Part shown: positions 17,713 through 26,677 of the stretch, piece by piece
Layout: each line of letters starts with the position of its first letter
Position numbering within the stretch: position 1 is the stretch's first letter
From: an uncultured Candidatus Melainabacteria bacterium
GTDB lineage: Bacteria; Cyanobacteriota; Vampirovibrionia; Gastranaerophilales; Gastranaerophilaceae
Direction of reading: 5' to 3'
DNA: 64,000 bases
Assembly: GCA_934757255.1 (NCBI GenBank)
Contig: CAKVLL010000001.1
Coordinates: 1-64,000 of the forward strand
Notes under the pieces: generated by a model
Database searches by the model: none
Seen by the model: only the letters and a program-made list of their open reading frames with translations
Told to the model about the DNA's origin: nothing
Made by a program: the position numbers and the translations under genes

Positions 17713-18237
17713 TTATTTACCTAAATCAATCTTTCTTATATCTCTTGCGGTTTCAATAGGATGTTGTTGATGAATTGGTCCGGCAAATGTTCCGTTTTTT
17801 TCGTTATAATTTTTGCCAACTTGAAGTTTATACTTGTGTTGCTTTGGGGTTAATCCGAAGTCGTCCATACAATTTGCGGTTAACCAGCCCATACTTAGTC
17901 CAAACATTGCACCACCAAAAGTAGCGACTAGAAAAGCTGCAGGATTAACAACACCTTCAACAAAGGCAATTGCTAAACCAGCAAGAGCACCAATTCCAGT
18001 TCCACCTGTTAAAATTCTTGAAACTTCAATTTCACTTAAACTTCTTCTCTTAGAAGTTTTTTGTTTTTTTATAACTACATCAAACTTTTCAGCATTTTCT
18101 TTTATTGATTTATTAGCAAGAACATCTTCTCTGCTTAAAACCTCTCTATCCAAGCTTGGTCGGTAAAAAGTCATTTTTTTAGGCATAATTAACCCATTAA
18201 AACTTGTATTTTGGCTTTGGATATTTTGTACTTTCAT
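17713..18237 (-). CDS. Hypothetical glycine-rich membrane protein with shared N-terminal motif
   Basis: The protein has 174 residues. It starts MKVQNIQSQNTSFNG, the third copy of the N-terminal pattern in this run. A basic region (KKQKTSKRRS) precedes two glycine/alanine-rich hydrophobic segments (TGIGALAGLAIAFVEGV and FLVATFGGAMFGLSMGWL, about residues 80-120), of the kind that form glycine-zipper membrane hairpins. A hydrophilic tail follows. The ribosome site AAGGAG is good. Only 15 nt separate it from the next gene, so the three genes down to 16964 are probably one operon. Confidence 0.65.
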   Translation of the reverse strand: MKVQNIQSQNTSFNGLIMPKKMTFYRPSLDREVLSREDVLANKSIKENAEKFDVVIKKQKTSKRRSLSEIEVSRILTGGTGIGALAGLAIAFVEGVVNPAAFLVATFGGAMFGLSMGWLTANCMDDFGLTPKQHKYKLQVGKNYNEKNGTFAGPIHQQHPIETARDIRKIDLGK

Positions 18238-18281
18238 ATTTCTCCTTTTCTATAAAGCCAACTCTTCTTTGTTAATCAATA

Positions 18282-19727
18282 TTATTTTACAACTTCCAAT
18301 GTTTCATAATCATTTAAGTATGGTAAATGTTCTTGCGTAATCAATTCTCCCGGGAGTAGAATAGAAATCCCCGGAGGACATTCTGCAACAACCTCTGCTG
18401 AAATTCTTCCAATTGCGTCTGATTTTGAAATAGTTTCTTTTTCAGCATAAAAAGCCTCTCTTAAACTCATCTTGATTTGAGGTTCAAGAAGCGGCATGTG
18501 TTTGCGGTTTTCCAAATAATAAATGTCTTGATAATGTGTTGATGCAATTTTTTCTAAAGCGTCTGCTAAATATTTGAAATCTGAACGCTTATTGCCAATG
18601 TTGCATAGAATCAAAACGCCAATGTCGGAAGCTGATTCAACTTCAATGCCGAAATCAATCTCTAAAATTGATTCTAATCTTTTTCCTGAAAGTCCATCTA
18701 TTTTAATAAATACTTTAGTCACATCAGTTTTGTATCCAAAATCACCTTTAAGTTGATGTAAATTTGGAATCGCATCAAGTCTTGTTCTCAAATATTTTGC
18801 ATTCTTAACTGCTCTATCCAAAAGTTTTTGACCGGCTTTTGACTGTAAATTAGCTCGTGCGGCATCAAGACTTGCCAAAAGCATTAATGATGGACTTGTT
18901 GTGTGCAAAAGCTTAAGCGCTTTTTCTACTGCCGCATCATCAAGACAAGAGTCTTTAGATATATGAAGCATTGAACTTTGACTCATGCTTCCGCCTGTTT
19001 TATGCAAAGAGTGAACAACTGCATCTGCACCTAGTTTAAGTGCAGTTTCAGGAAGATGTTTATTAAAATTCCACAGACAGCCGTGAGCTTCGTCCACAAT
19101 AAGCGGAATACCATACTTTTTACAAACTATGCTTATTGATTTAATATCAGAAACAACACCTTCATAAGTCGGATTGGTAATCCAAACCATAGAAACATCG
19201 TCATTGCTTTTAATTAATTCTTCTATTCTTTGTGCGTCAATATTCCCCCAAACTGACCAATCATCAATTTTATTAGGGCAAATCCAAATAGGCTCTGCGC
19301 CTGAAATAATCAAACCGGTTAGGATTGAGCGGTGGCAATTTCTGTTAACAATTATTTTTTGTCCTTTTTTTGTTAAAGCCATTGCCAAAGCCAAGTTTCC
19401 CGCTGTTGAACCATTTAATAAAAAGAACGTTTTTTTAGCGCCAAATGCTTGAGCTGCTAATTCTTGCGCTTCTTTAATCGGACCAGTTGCAGGGTGAAGC
19501 GTACCTAAATTGTCAAATTCATCAGTGGTATCAACATTTAAAGCTTTGTCACCAATAAGTTTTCTAAAATCCTTAAAAATCGCTTTTCCCTTTGTATGCC
19601 CAGGAATATGAAATTGATAAGTCGGATTGTCATAAGCATTTTTAAGCGCATCTACAATCGGCGCTTTAATTTTTATTATTTCTTTTTCTTTTATTTCACT
19701 TTTTATATTTTTTAAATCTTTTACCAC
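18282..19727 (-). CDS. Orn/Lys/Arg decarboxylase, probably arginine decarboxylase
   Basis: This fold-type I PLP enzyme has 481 residues, the length of the Bacillus SpeA/YaaO group rather than the 700-residue inducible enterobacterial enzymes. It should decarboxylate a basic amino acid to a polyamine or its precursor. Visible signatures are FHIPGHTKG (substrate and family motif), TTDEFDNLGTLHPATGPI, the DEAHG loop and the PLP lysine Lys243 in HSLHKTGG. A C-terminal domain follows. The substrate (arginine versus lysine or ornithine) cannot be fixed from sequence. Translation probably starts at GTG 19727, with AAGGGA about 7 nt upstream. Confidence 0.85.
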   Translation of the reverse strand: MVKDLKNIKSEIKEKEIIKIKAPIVDALKNAYDNPTYQFHIPGHTKGKAIFKDFRKLIGDKALNVDTTDEFDNLGTLHPATGPIKEAQELAAQAFGAKKTFFLLNGSTAGNLALAMALTKKGQKIIVNRNCHRSILTGLIISGAEPIWICPNKIDDWSVWGNIDAQRIEELIKSNDDVSMVWITNPTYEGVVSDIKSISIVCKKYGIPLIVDEAHGCLWNFNKHLPETALKLGADAVVHSLHKTGGSMSQSSMLHISKDSCLDDAAVEKALKLLHTTSPSLMLLASLDAARANLQSKAGQKLLDRAVKNAKYLRTRLDAIPNLHQLKGDFGYKTDVTKVFIKIDGLSGKRLESILEIDFGIEVESASDIGVLILCNIGNKRSDFKYLADALEKIASTHYQDIYYLENRKHMPLLEPQIKMSLREAFYAEKETISKSDAIGRISAEVVAECPPGISILLPGELITQEHLPYLNDYETLEVVK

Positions 19728-19784
19728 TAATTTTTCCCTTTGATTGATACTTAATACTTATATAATACATGAAAAAAAATATTT

Positions 19785-19813
19785 TTGCTAAGGCAATATC
19801 CTTTTAGTATAAT
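19785..19813 (+). promoter_or_regulatory. Promoter of priA, placed for a leaderless transcript
   Basis: TTGCTA and TATAAT are separated by exactly 17 nt, and the TATAAT ends 6 nt before the priA ATG at 19820. The expected transcription start falls on or next to the ATG, and no Shine-Dalgarno is present. Confidence 0.65.
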
Positions 19814-19819
19814 TATTTT

Positions 19820-22024
19820 ATGAAATATGCATTAGTTTTAGTTAATATTAAGGGGCTGGGGGTTAAGACTTTTAGCTATTTAATACCGGAAGAAATAAAA
19901 TCTGTCATTCAAATAGGACAGGCTGTTCTTGTACCTTTTGGACGTCAAGGTTTGATTAACGCTTTTGTTGTAGGTTTTTCCGATTATCTTTCCGGAGATT
20001 TTAGGGTAAAAAAAATTAACAAAATTTTAGACCCTACACCTTTATTTTCCCTAAAATACCTGAAACTTTTAGAATGGGTTGCAAATTATTATTGCACAGA
20101 TTTTGTAACTGTTTTAAACGCAGCTCTTCCTATGAAATTGATAGAAAAAAATGCAAAAGTTGAGCTCTCGGTTGAATTTTTGAACGATAATGTTGAATGG
20201 CTAACTAAAAGGCAAAAAGAAATTTTGTCACTTTTAAAAGAACGTGGAAAATGTTCACTTATAGAATTTGAAGAAATCGCAAAAACCACGCGCGCTACGA
20301 TGAAAAAACTCGCTGAATTAATTTGCGTAAAAATAGAACAGGAATATATTTACAGGAATCCGCTTGCAATATTTAAAGATGTTAAAACTGAACCGTTATT
20401 TGAATTATCTGGTGAACAAATTACAGCTTATGAAGGCATTAAATCAAAATTAAAATCGCCAAATCCTATTTTATTGCACGGCGTTACAGCCTCCGGTAAA
20501 ACAGAAGTTTATTTTAAATTAATCAAGGACGTTATTGATTCAGGCAGAAACGTTTTATTCTTAGCGCCTGAAATAGCTTTAGCTTCACAACTTACAAAAC
20601 GTCTTGCGCGCAAATTCGGCATAAGAGATGTTGCAATTTGGCATAGCAGTATTTCGGAAGGCGAAAAGTATGATGTTTGGCAAAGGCTTTATAAAAATGA
20701 TATCAAAATTCTTGCAGGCGCACGTTCAGCTGTATTTGCACCATTACAAAATATAGGTTTAATCATTATTGACGAAGAGCATGAAAGTGCTTATAAGCAA
20801 ACAAATCCTGCACCAAGATATGATGCCAGAGTAGTTGCAAGACGGTTAGCACAATTTCACCAAGCGCCTTTGCTGTTAGGCTCTGCAACACCTGATATTT
20901 CAACGTATTATTATGCAACAAACAATAACAATTTGTTTGAAATGCGCAAACGTTTTAACAATTCTCCGCTTGCAAAACCTCAAGTTATAAATATGCAAGA
21001 ATACGGCAAGGCTTCTTATCGCGGAATAATTTCCAAACCTTTGCAAACAGAAATAAGTGAAACTTTAGAGAGAAAACAACAGGTGATTTTGCTTATGAAC
21101 AGGCGCGGATACTCTACTTATACACAATGTAAAGCCTGCGGAACTGTGATAGAATGCCCTGATTGTTCTATACCAATGATTTGGCATACAAGCGTAAAAA
21201 AGCTAAAATGTCACTATTGCAATCGTGAAATGAGTTTTCCTGATTATTGTCCACAATGCGGAAGTGATGCGCTTTCAACATCAGGAGTCGGCACGCAAAA
21301 AATCGAAACGCTTATAAAAGAGCTTTATCCTGATGCAAGAATTGAAAGAATAGATAGCGATATTTTGACAAGAAAAAATGCACATATTGAGCTTTTAAAC
21401 AAATTCCAAAACCAAGAAATAGACATTCTTGTAGGAACGCAGATGATTGCAAAAGGTTTAGACAACCCAAACGTTACGCTTGTTGGCGTTTTGAGCGCTG
21501 ATTCAGGGTTTAACATTCCTGATTTTAGAGCATCAGAAAGAGGCTTCCAACTTTTGACTCAGGTTGCAGGACGTGCCGGCAGAGGTGAATTCAAAGGAAA
21601 AGTTTTATTCCAAACTTATAATCCGGATTATTATGCTTTCCAAACAGCGAAAGCTCAAGATTATGAAAAGTTTTTTGAAACAGAGATTAAGGCGCGTCAA
21701 GAGTTTGATTATCCGCCGTTTAGCCAAATTATCCGCTTAATTTTATCTTCTCAGAATAATTTTAGGGCTGAAAAATCAGCAATGGAGATTGCAATGCGAT
21801 TGGTTACAATGACAGAAAAATTTGGTTTTACGGAGTACTTGGAAACACTGGGACCAACACCTTGCGTTATTGAGAAATTGAACGGATTTTATCGATTCCA
21901 GATTTTAATCAAAAACAAACTCGGACAAAAAGGGCACGATTTCGTATCAAAATTTTTGAACAAAATCACCCTCCCAAAAGACATCAAACTCGCCATCGAC
22001 GTCGATCCGTTGGATATATTGTAG
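19820..22024 (+). CDS. priA: Primosomal replication-restart helicase PriA
   Basis: The protein has 734 residues, typical for PriA. It recognises stalled forks and reloads the replicative helicase. An N-terminal DNA-binding domain precedes a superfamily 2 helicase core with Walker A GVTASGKTE near residue 220 and Walker B DEEH near 316. Eight cysteines forming two zinc sites lie at about residues 436-480 (CKACG, CPDC, CHYC, CPQCG). Helicase motifs V and VI (GTQMIAKGLD, QVAGRAGRG) follow. No ribosome site is visible, and the promoter lies directly against the start codon. The stop is only 20 nt from the end of the convergent polysaccharide operon, with no obvious terminator between them. Confidence 0.96.
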   Translation: MKYALVLVNIKGLGVKTFSYLIPEEIKSVIQIGQAVLVPFGRQGLINAFVVGFSDYLSGDFRVKKINKILDPTPLFSLKYLKLLEWVANYYCTDFVTVLNAALPMKLIEKNAKVELSVEFLNDNVEWLTKRQKEILSLLKERGKCSLIEFEEIAKTTRATMKKLAELICVKIEQEYIYRNPLAIFKDVKTEPLFELSGEQITAYEGIKSKLKSPNPILLHGVTASGKTEVYFKLIKDVIDSGRNVLFLAPEIALASQLTKRLARKFGIRDVAIWHSSISEGEKYDVWQRLYKNDIKILAGARSAVFAPLQNIGLIIIDEEHESAYKQTNPAPRYDARVVARRLAQFHQAPLLLGSATPDISTYYYATNNNNLFEMRKRFNNSPLAKPQVINMQEYGKASYRGIISKPLQTEISETLERKQQVILLMNRRGYSTYTQCKACGTVIECPDCSIPMIWHTSVKKLKCHYCNREMSFPDYCPQCGSDALSTSGVGTQKIETLIKELYPDARIERIDSDILTRKNAHIELLNKFQNQEIDILVGTQMIAKGLDNPNVTLVGVLSADSGFNIPDFRASERGFQLLTQVAGRAGRGEFKGKVLFQTYNPDYYAFQTAKAQDYEKFFETEIKARQEFDYPPFSQIIRLILSSQNNFRAEKSAMEIAMRLVTMTEKFGFTEYLETLGPTPCVIEKLNGFYRFQILIKNKLGQKGHDFVSKFLNKITLPKDIKLAIDVDPLDIL

Positions 22025-22043
22025 GAAAAGAGTTTGTAAACAA

Positions 22044-23270
22044 TTATTGTTCTTTGGTATCTTCAACCTGTTTTTTTCTTCTTGATTTTATAAAATTTAT
22101 TAAAAATTTTAGTGTTATTAGGTTAAAGATTTTTCTAGCAATTAAAAATAGTATATCAAAAGAAGATAACTTTTTAGGATTTTTTAGATATATCATTTGC
22201 TTCAAACTTACATGTTTTTTATCATCTTTTTTGGGATAATAAGTATACATTTTTCTAAAATCCTTAATGCCAAAATTAAATCTTTTTCTTATTTTTTCTC
22301 TTAAAATATCATTCTCAAATATATCATGTATCTTTTGATAACCTACAATCTGAATTGGAAAAATGTAAGAAGCAAAATCATTTAGTACATTCTTATTAAT
22401 AATTGTATAAAGCATGTAATGAGCAATTATAAATTCAAATGCCCAAACATCATGTTCATTTATTAAATCAATAAATGGACTTAGGGGACAAAGTATTCTT
22501 AATTGTTCATATTTTTTTACCTTAAAAAATATTTTTTGATAAGAAACTACTTCAAAAAATGTAGCTTGCAAATCACCACTATCTTCAAGAATTTTAGTTA
22601 TCTGATTTTTTGATTTGCGATAAGATATCAATGGCTCATTAATAATTCCAACCCTTTTACTATCAAACAATAAGTTCGTCCACAAATTTACATCAAATAA
22701 ATGAATATAAGATTTATCAAGATACTCCGGCTTTAAATCAGTTTTCTTTAATAAAACAGCCGGAAATGGAATCGGAGAATGACGCATAAATAAAAGTTTT
22801 AAAATATTTTCTTCTATATTACTAATCTCTATACCATTCTCTGCTTTAATTTCAAACCAAGTTTTCTTTAAAAAGTTACTTTCATCATCAATTAAATATG
22901 TATTTGAAAATACAAAGTCGATATTTTGATTTTTTTCTAAATAATTAACCATTTCTTCTAAGCAATTGGGCAACATTACATCATCTGCACAAAAGAATTT
23001 AATATACTTGCCATTCATTAAATTCAAACATTTGTATGAATTTAAACCTGAACCAGCACCTAAATTTTCATTTGCATCAATGTGTTTAATTCGAAAATCA
23101 TTAAAATCATGTGCAATTTTTCTACTTCCATCAGTAGAAGCATGGTTGAATAGAAATAACTCCCAATTCTGATACGTTTGATTCAAAACACCTTCTATAG
23201 CGTCTTTTATAAATTTTTTATCGTTATAATATGGTAAAAAAATTGATACTAGTGGTTTAGATTGCATCAT
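22044..23270 (-). CDS. Family 2 glycosyltransferase
   Basis: The protein has 408 residues with a GT-A fold at the N-terminus: VSIFLPYYNDKKFIKDAIEGVLNQTY, then NHASTDGS, and the metal-binding FCADD near residue 91. It should transfer a sugar from a nucleotide donor to a lipid-linked glycan at the cytoplasmic face. The C-terminal 150 residues are helical with a basic tail. It is the last gene of the 13-gene minus-strand operon and overlaps the acyltransferase gene by 14 nt. Two adjacent ATGs (23270 and 23267) are both possible; GAGGAG lies upstream. Donor and acceptor are unknown. Confidence 0.85.
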   Translation of the reverse strand: MMQSKPLVSIFLPYYNDKKFIKDAIEGVLNQTYQNWELFLFNHASTDGSRKIAHDFNDFRIKHIDANENLGAGSGLNSYKCLNLMNGKYIKFFCADDVMLPNCLEEMVNYLEKNQNIDFVFSNTYLIDDESNFLKKTWFEIKAENGIEISNIEENILKLLFMRHSPIPFPAVLLKKTDLKPEYLDKSYIHLFDVNLWTNLLFDSKRVGIINEPLISYRKSKNQITKILEDSGDLQATFFEVVSYQKIFFKVKKYEQLRILCPLSPFIDLINEHDVWAFEFIIAHYMLYTIINKNVLNDFASYIFPIQIVGYQKIHDIFENDILREKIRKRFNFGIKDFRKMYTYYPKKDDKKHVSLKQMIYLKNPKKLSSFDILFLIARKIFNLITLKFLINFIKSRRKKQVEDTKEQ

Positions 23271-24453
23271 TATTTCTCCTCAAACATATACTTTTCCTAA
23301 ACTTATTCAACGGTTTCTCTATGCAATAAAATATTATTAACCCCCATACAACAGAAGCAAATAATGACAACACAGCTACAATCATATATTCTTTACAAGA
23401 AGCTGATAATGTTATTTTTATTGGTAATAAATCAAAACAGTTAATAAATATTTTTGTTGCATTGTTAATATTTATATTAGAAGCTAATGCAGAAATTGTT
23501 TGACAATGTGACACAAAAAATCCCATTGAAATTACTCCCACACCTTCTACCCATTTTATCGGATTTATTTTTGATATTTTCCAATTTAAAACTTCATTAT
23601 CAAAAGCTAAAAATATCAATGATATGATTATAAATGTTATTGTTGGAGTGTATACTTTTAAATCTTCCGCTCCAACATCCAGCATCCAATGTTTACTCAT
23701 CAAATAACATTCTGCAACAGTAAAAATTACAAAATTTATTATAGATAGAGGTTTTAATATCTTCTTAAACTTTGGTATATCAAGCCACTGAGTGATATAA
23801 GCAAATATAAAACTTCCAATATACAAATCTATGTTAAAAAACCATTTTGAATAAATTTGTTGAGACCAATTTATGTGTCCAAATAGATTTTTTCTTAATA
23901 AAAACTCAACACATAGTAACGTTATAACAATAAAACCTAAAACAACATTTTTCTTGTTTAAATTAGAAATTGGTTTTATTACAAATTTGTGAACAAATGG
24001 CGTGATTAAATATAGAAAAATTAAAGAGCAAATAAACCACAAATTACCAACCATTCCTGTCGGACCACTTGTATTTATTGAGAAAAAGAGAACCCTTCTT
24101 AATGCATCAAAATTATTCACATACACATTTGTATTCACAAAAAAGATATCCAAAAATACTATAAAAAAGTATATTGGAAGAATTCTTATAGCTCGTTGCA
24201 AATAAAAATTAAGAAAATCTAAAATGCTATCCGTTTTATATTTTTCCAGAAAGAATGCTTTTCCTATCAAATATCCGGAAAGCATGAAAAAGATCCAAAC
24301 TCCAACCCAAGCCGGAGTTGCACCTATCCAAGCCAATTTAATATTCGGATAAATTAAATTTAAAATCCAATAGACATGAAACATTAAAACAAATAACGCA
24401 GCACATCCTCTTAAGAAATTAAAAATATTTATATTGTACAGTTTCAAAATCAT
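23257..24453 (-). CDS. Acyltransferase family 3 membrane protein (OafA-like)
   Basis: The protein has 398 residues with about ten membrane helices. The first helix carries FNFLRGCAALFVLMFHVYW, the arginine and histidine signature of acyltransferase family 3. These enzymes move acetyl or similar groups across the inner membrane onto surface polysaccharides. The gene sits in the polysaccharide operon, overlapping its neighbours by 14 and 4 nt, so O-acylation of the repeat unit is the likely role. There is no SGNH domain at the C-terminus, so it may act alone. Confidence 0.88.
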   Translation of the reverse strand: MILKLYNINIFNFLRGCAALFVLMFHVYWILNLIYPNIKLAWIGATPAWVGVWIFFMLSGYLIGKAFFLEKYKTDSILDFLNFYLQRAIRILPIYFFIVFLDIFFVNTNVYVNNFDALRRVLFFSINTSGPTGMVGNLWFICSLIFLYLITPFVHKFVIKPISNLNKKNVVLGFIVITLLCVEFLLRKNLFGHINWSQQIYSKWFFNIDLYIGSFIFAYITQWLDIPKFKKILKPLSIINFVIFTVAECYLMSKHWMLDVGAEDLKVYTPTITFIIISLIFLAFDNEVLNWKISKINPIKWVEGVGVISMGFFVSHCQTISALASNININNATKIFINCFDLLPIKITLSASCKEYMIVAVLSLFASVVWGLIIFYCIEKPLNKFRKSICLRRNNDAI

Positions 24454-25670
24454 TTACCCTTTCTTAATTTGATTTTTATACCCAATATTCTTATTACTTT
24501 ATGATTTTCTTCGTTTATTATTGAAAATAATTTTTGAAGAAATGTTACTTTTTTCCTAGGTGCACATTCCTTTATTTCAGTTATATACACCCTCTTTTCT
24601 TTTAATACATTTTCTTCTTGAAGAGGTTTTAGCTTTTTAAGGCTTAAAATTTCCTCTGCCAATTCTTTATGGTATTTAGCGAATTTTGGATCTCCCATCT
24701 CACTTGTATAATCTTGAACACTAAAATTACCATATTTTTCTAATAAATACCACAATTTAGCAGCAAATTTAACTGTTTCATCCGGAATTTCTTTATCTCC
24801 ATAAGGGAAATCCGGACATATCATTACTTTATTAGGTCTAATCGCAAGCATTGTCATAATAAAACTCCACATATCGTCTTCAGTTCTATTATGTTCTGTA
24901 ATTACATATTTTAACCACAAACCATTAGTTCCTGTATTTTTATATTTGATTAAATTCTCTATGACTTTTGTATAAACATCAGCTCCACGCAATTTAGCAT
25001 AAGTAGATTTTATTCCAGTATCTAACGATGTTGTTAATATAATTTTATTTTCTTTTAACCCTCTGCTTATAGCTTTTGAATAAATTACAGAATTTGAATA
25101 TACTACAATCGTCCCCATTTCGTTATCAAGCATATAATTAATTATTCTATCAAAGTCTTTTAACATAGCAGGCTCGCCACCAGAAAAATCAATCCAATTA
25201 TTTTTACCAAGTTTATTCTTATTTTTAAATAGATCAAATATTTTTAATATATCGTATTCCGGTTTTTTAAAATTATTTTCCTGTGCGTAACAACAATACA
25301 AACATCTTTCATTGCACTCTGTATAATGTTGAATATTGAAGCCACCAGGAAGATGTTCTCCTCCTATAGCATCAAAAGAAACATCTTTAAATTTCTTTGT
25401 AATAATATTACAACAATCCTTACATCCTTTTATGTCTTTATCATTGAATCCATTAATGCTTTCAAATAATTCCTTTTTTCTATTAACAATAAAATCATAA
25501 TCTACAATCCCTGATTTTATTTCATCGACAGTTGCAATTGCTGGAGACCCTTTAGATCCATGGACACAGCAATGTATACCACTTAATTGCACGCAACATC
25601 CTTTTTCTAAATATTTACAGCTTTTTACAATATCATCAGGCTTTAAGTCATTAATAGATTTCTTCGTCAT
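24450..25670 (-). CDS. Radical SAM enzyme in polysaccharide operon
   Basis: The protein has 406 residues. The CX3CX2C cluster motif is CNERCLYC near residue 130, followed by the SAM-binding DFSGGEPAML. The N-terminal 110 residues hold a further set of cysteines (CKYLEKGCC, HCC, CKDCC), which may bind an additional iron-sulfur cluster or zinc. The C-terminus ends in a short tail HKVIRILGIKIKLRKGK like that of the neighbouring glycosyltransferase. Such enzymes occur in some capsule and O-antigen loci but are largely uncharacterised; a radical modification of a sugar or its substituent is inference. An AAGGAG site precedes the ATG. Confidence 0.8.
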   Translation of the reverse strand: MTKKSINDLKPDDIVKSCKYLEKGCCVQLSGIHCCVHGSKGSPAIATVDEIKSGIVDYDFIVNRKKELFESINGFNDKDIKGCKDCCNIITKKFKDVSFDAIGGEHLPGGFNIQHYTECNERCLYCCYAQENNFKKPEYDILKIFDLFKNKNKLGKNNWIDFSGGEPAMLKDFDRIINYMLDNEMGTIVVYSNSVIYSKAISRGLKENKIILTTSLDTGIKSTYAKLRGADVYTKVIENLIKYKNTGTNGLWLKYVITEHNRTEDDMWSFIMTMLAIRPNKVMICPDFPYGDKEIPDETVKFAAKLWYLLEKYGNFSVQDYTSEMGDPKFAKYHKELAEEILSLKKLKPLQEENVLKEKRVYITEIKECAPRKKVTFLQKLFSIINEENHKVIRILGIKIKLRKGK

Positions 25671-25696
25671 TTATCATTCTCCTTTTCTTTTCTTTT

Positions 25697-26677
25697 CTAT
25701 ATTCTTCTTTTTGTAGTAATTTTTATTCCTAATATAGTCAAATATCTTTTTTCAGGAGTTTTTCTAAAATAAAATATTTTATATATTTTTAAAAATTGCC
25801 AAATGCCTTTTTTTATTAGAACAATTAATAATACTATTTTCTGTTTTAAATTAAGCATAAAAAAGACTTCTACTAACCTTTTTAAATTTAATCCTATATC
25901 AAGCATATAATTCATCGATGTTATAAAATCTGAACCTAAACATAGAATTTCATTACTTTCATGTCTTAAGTTTTTATCTGTAAGCAATTGATATACTCTT
26001 AATTTAGAATAAATTATATTGTGGTTTCTTATATCCGGATGCAGCTGTTCGTCTTTAGTTTTTATATAACTAAAACTTTTACACATATTCTCTAAAACTA
26101 ACTTTTGAGATGGGATATATATACTGCCTTTTTCATTGATTATTTTAGCGATTGGAGCACAATGAGGATCCATTGATAAAGAAACATAACCTGCATTTTG
26201 CATAACGGTACTTGTCAAATTTTTTGTATTTACAATTGCTGTAGCTAAAAAACCAGCTTCATTTAATAAATATCTATATTCAGTACTTTTTGCGCCATCA
26301 TGCCAACAAGTATAAACAGCTTCATACTTATCACTATTTAGCGCATCTTCTATCTCTACCCAAGCATCCCAATTATAATTATCGTCATCACCTAATATCC
26401 AATACCACTCTTTGTCTGCAAGTTCCATCGCTTTTATAACATTCAGAACCGCACCAATATTTCTATTATTCTTTATATACTTAAATCTAGGATGATTTTG
26501 AGCATAGGATTTACAGAGGTCTTCAGTACCATCTGTAGAAGCATTATCAAGAACTGTTATATAAAAATCTTTAACAGGACTTCTTTCTGAATATAACTGC
26601 GTTAATGTTTCACTTAATTCTTTATCTCGGTTATAAGTTATTATAAAAATATCTAATTTATCTTTTAATTGTAACAC
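25697..26677 (-). CDS. Family 2 glycosyltransferase
   Basis: The protein has 326 residues. A GT-A domain shows DIFIITYNRDKELSETL, LDNASTDGTEDL and the metal-binding ILGDDDN near residue 97. The C-terminal part is basic and hydrophobic and probably peripheral to the membrane; it ends in RYLTILGIKITTKRRI, a tail shared with the radical SAM protein encoded next. Translation probably starts at a GTG (26677) with AAGGAG upstream; the gene overlaps the flavoprotein gene by 13 nt. Donor and acceptor sugars are unknown. Confidence 0.85.
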   Translation of the reverse strand: MLQLKDKLDIFIITYNRDKELSETLTQLYSERSPVKDFYITVLDNASTDGTEDLCKSYAQNHPRFKYIKNNRNIGAVLNVIKAMELADKEWYWILGDDDNYNWDAWVEIEDALNSDKYEAVYTCWHDGAKSTEYRYLLNEAGFLATAIVNTKNLTSTVMQNAGYVSLSMDPHCAPIAKIINEKGSIYIPSQKLVLENMCKSFSYIKTKDEQLHPDIRNHNIIYSKLRVYQLLTDKNLRHESNEILCLGSDFITSMNYMLDIGLNLKRLVEVFFMLNLKQKIVLLIVLIKKGIWQFLKIYKIFYFRKTPEKRYLTILGIKITTKRRI

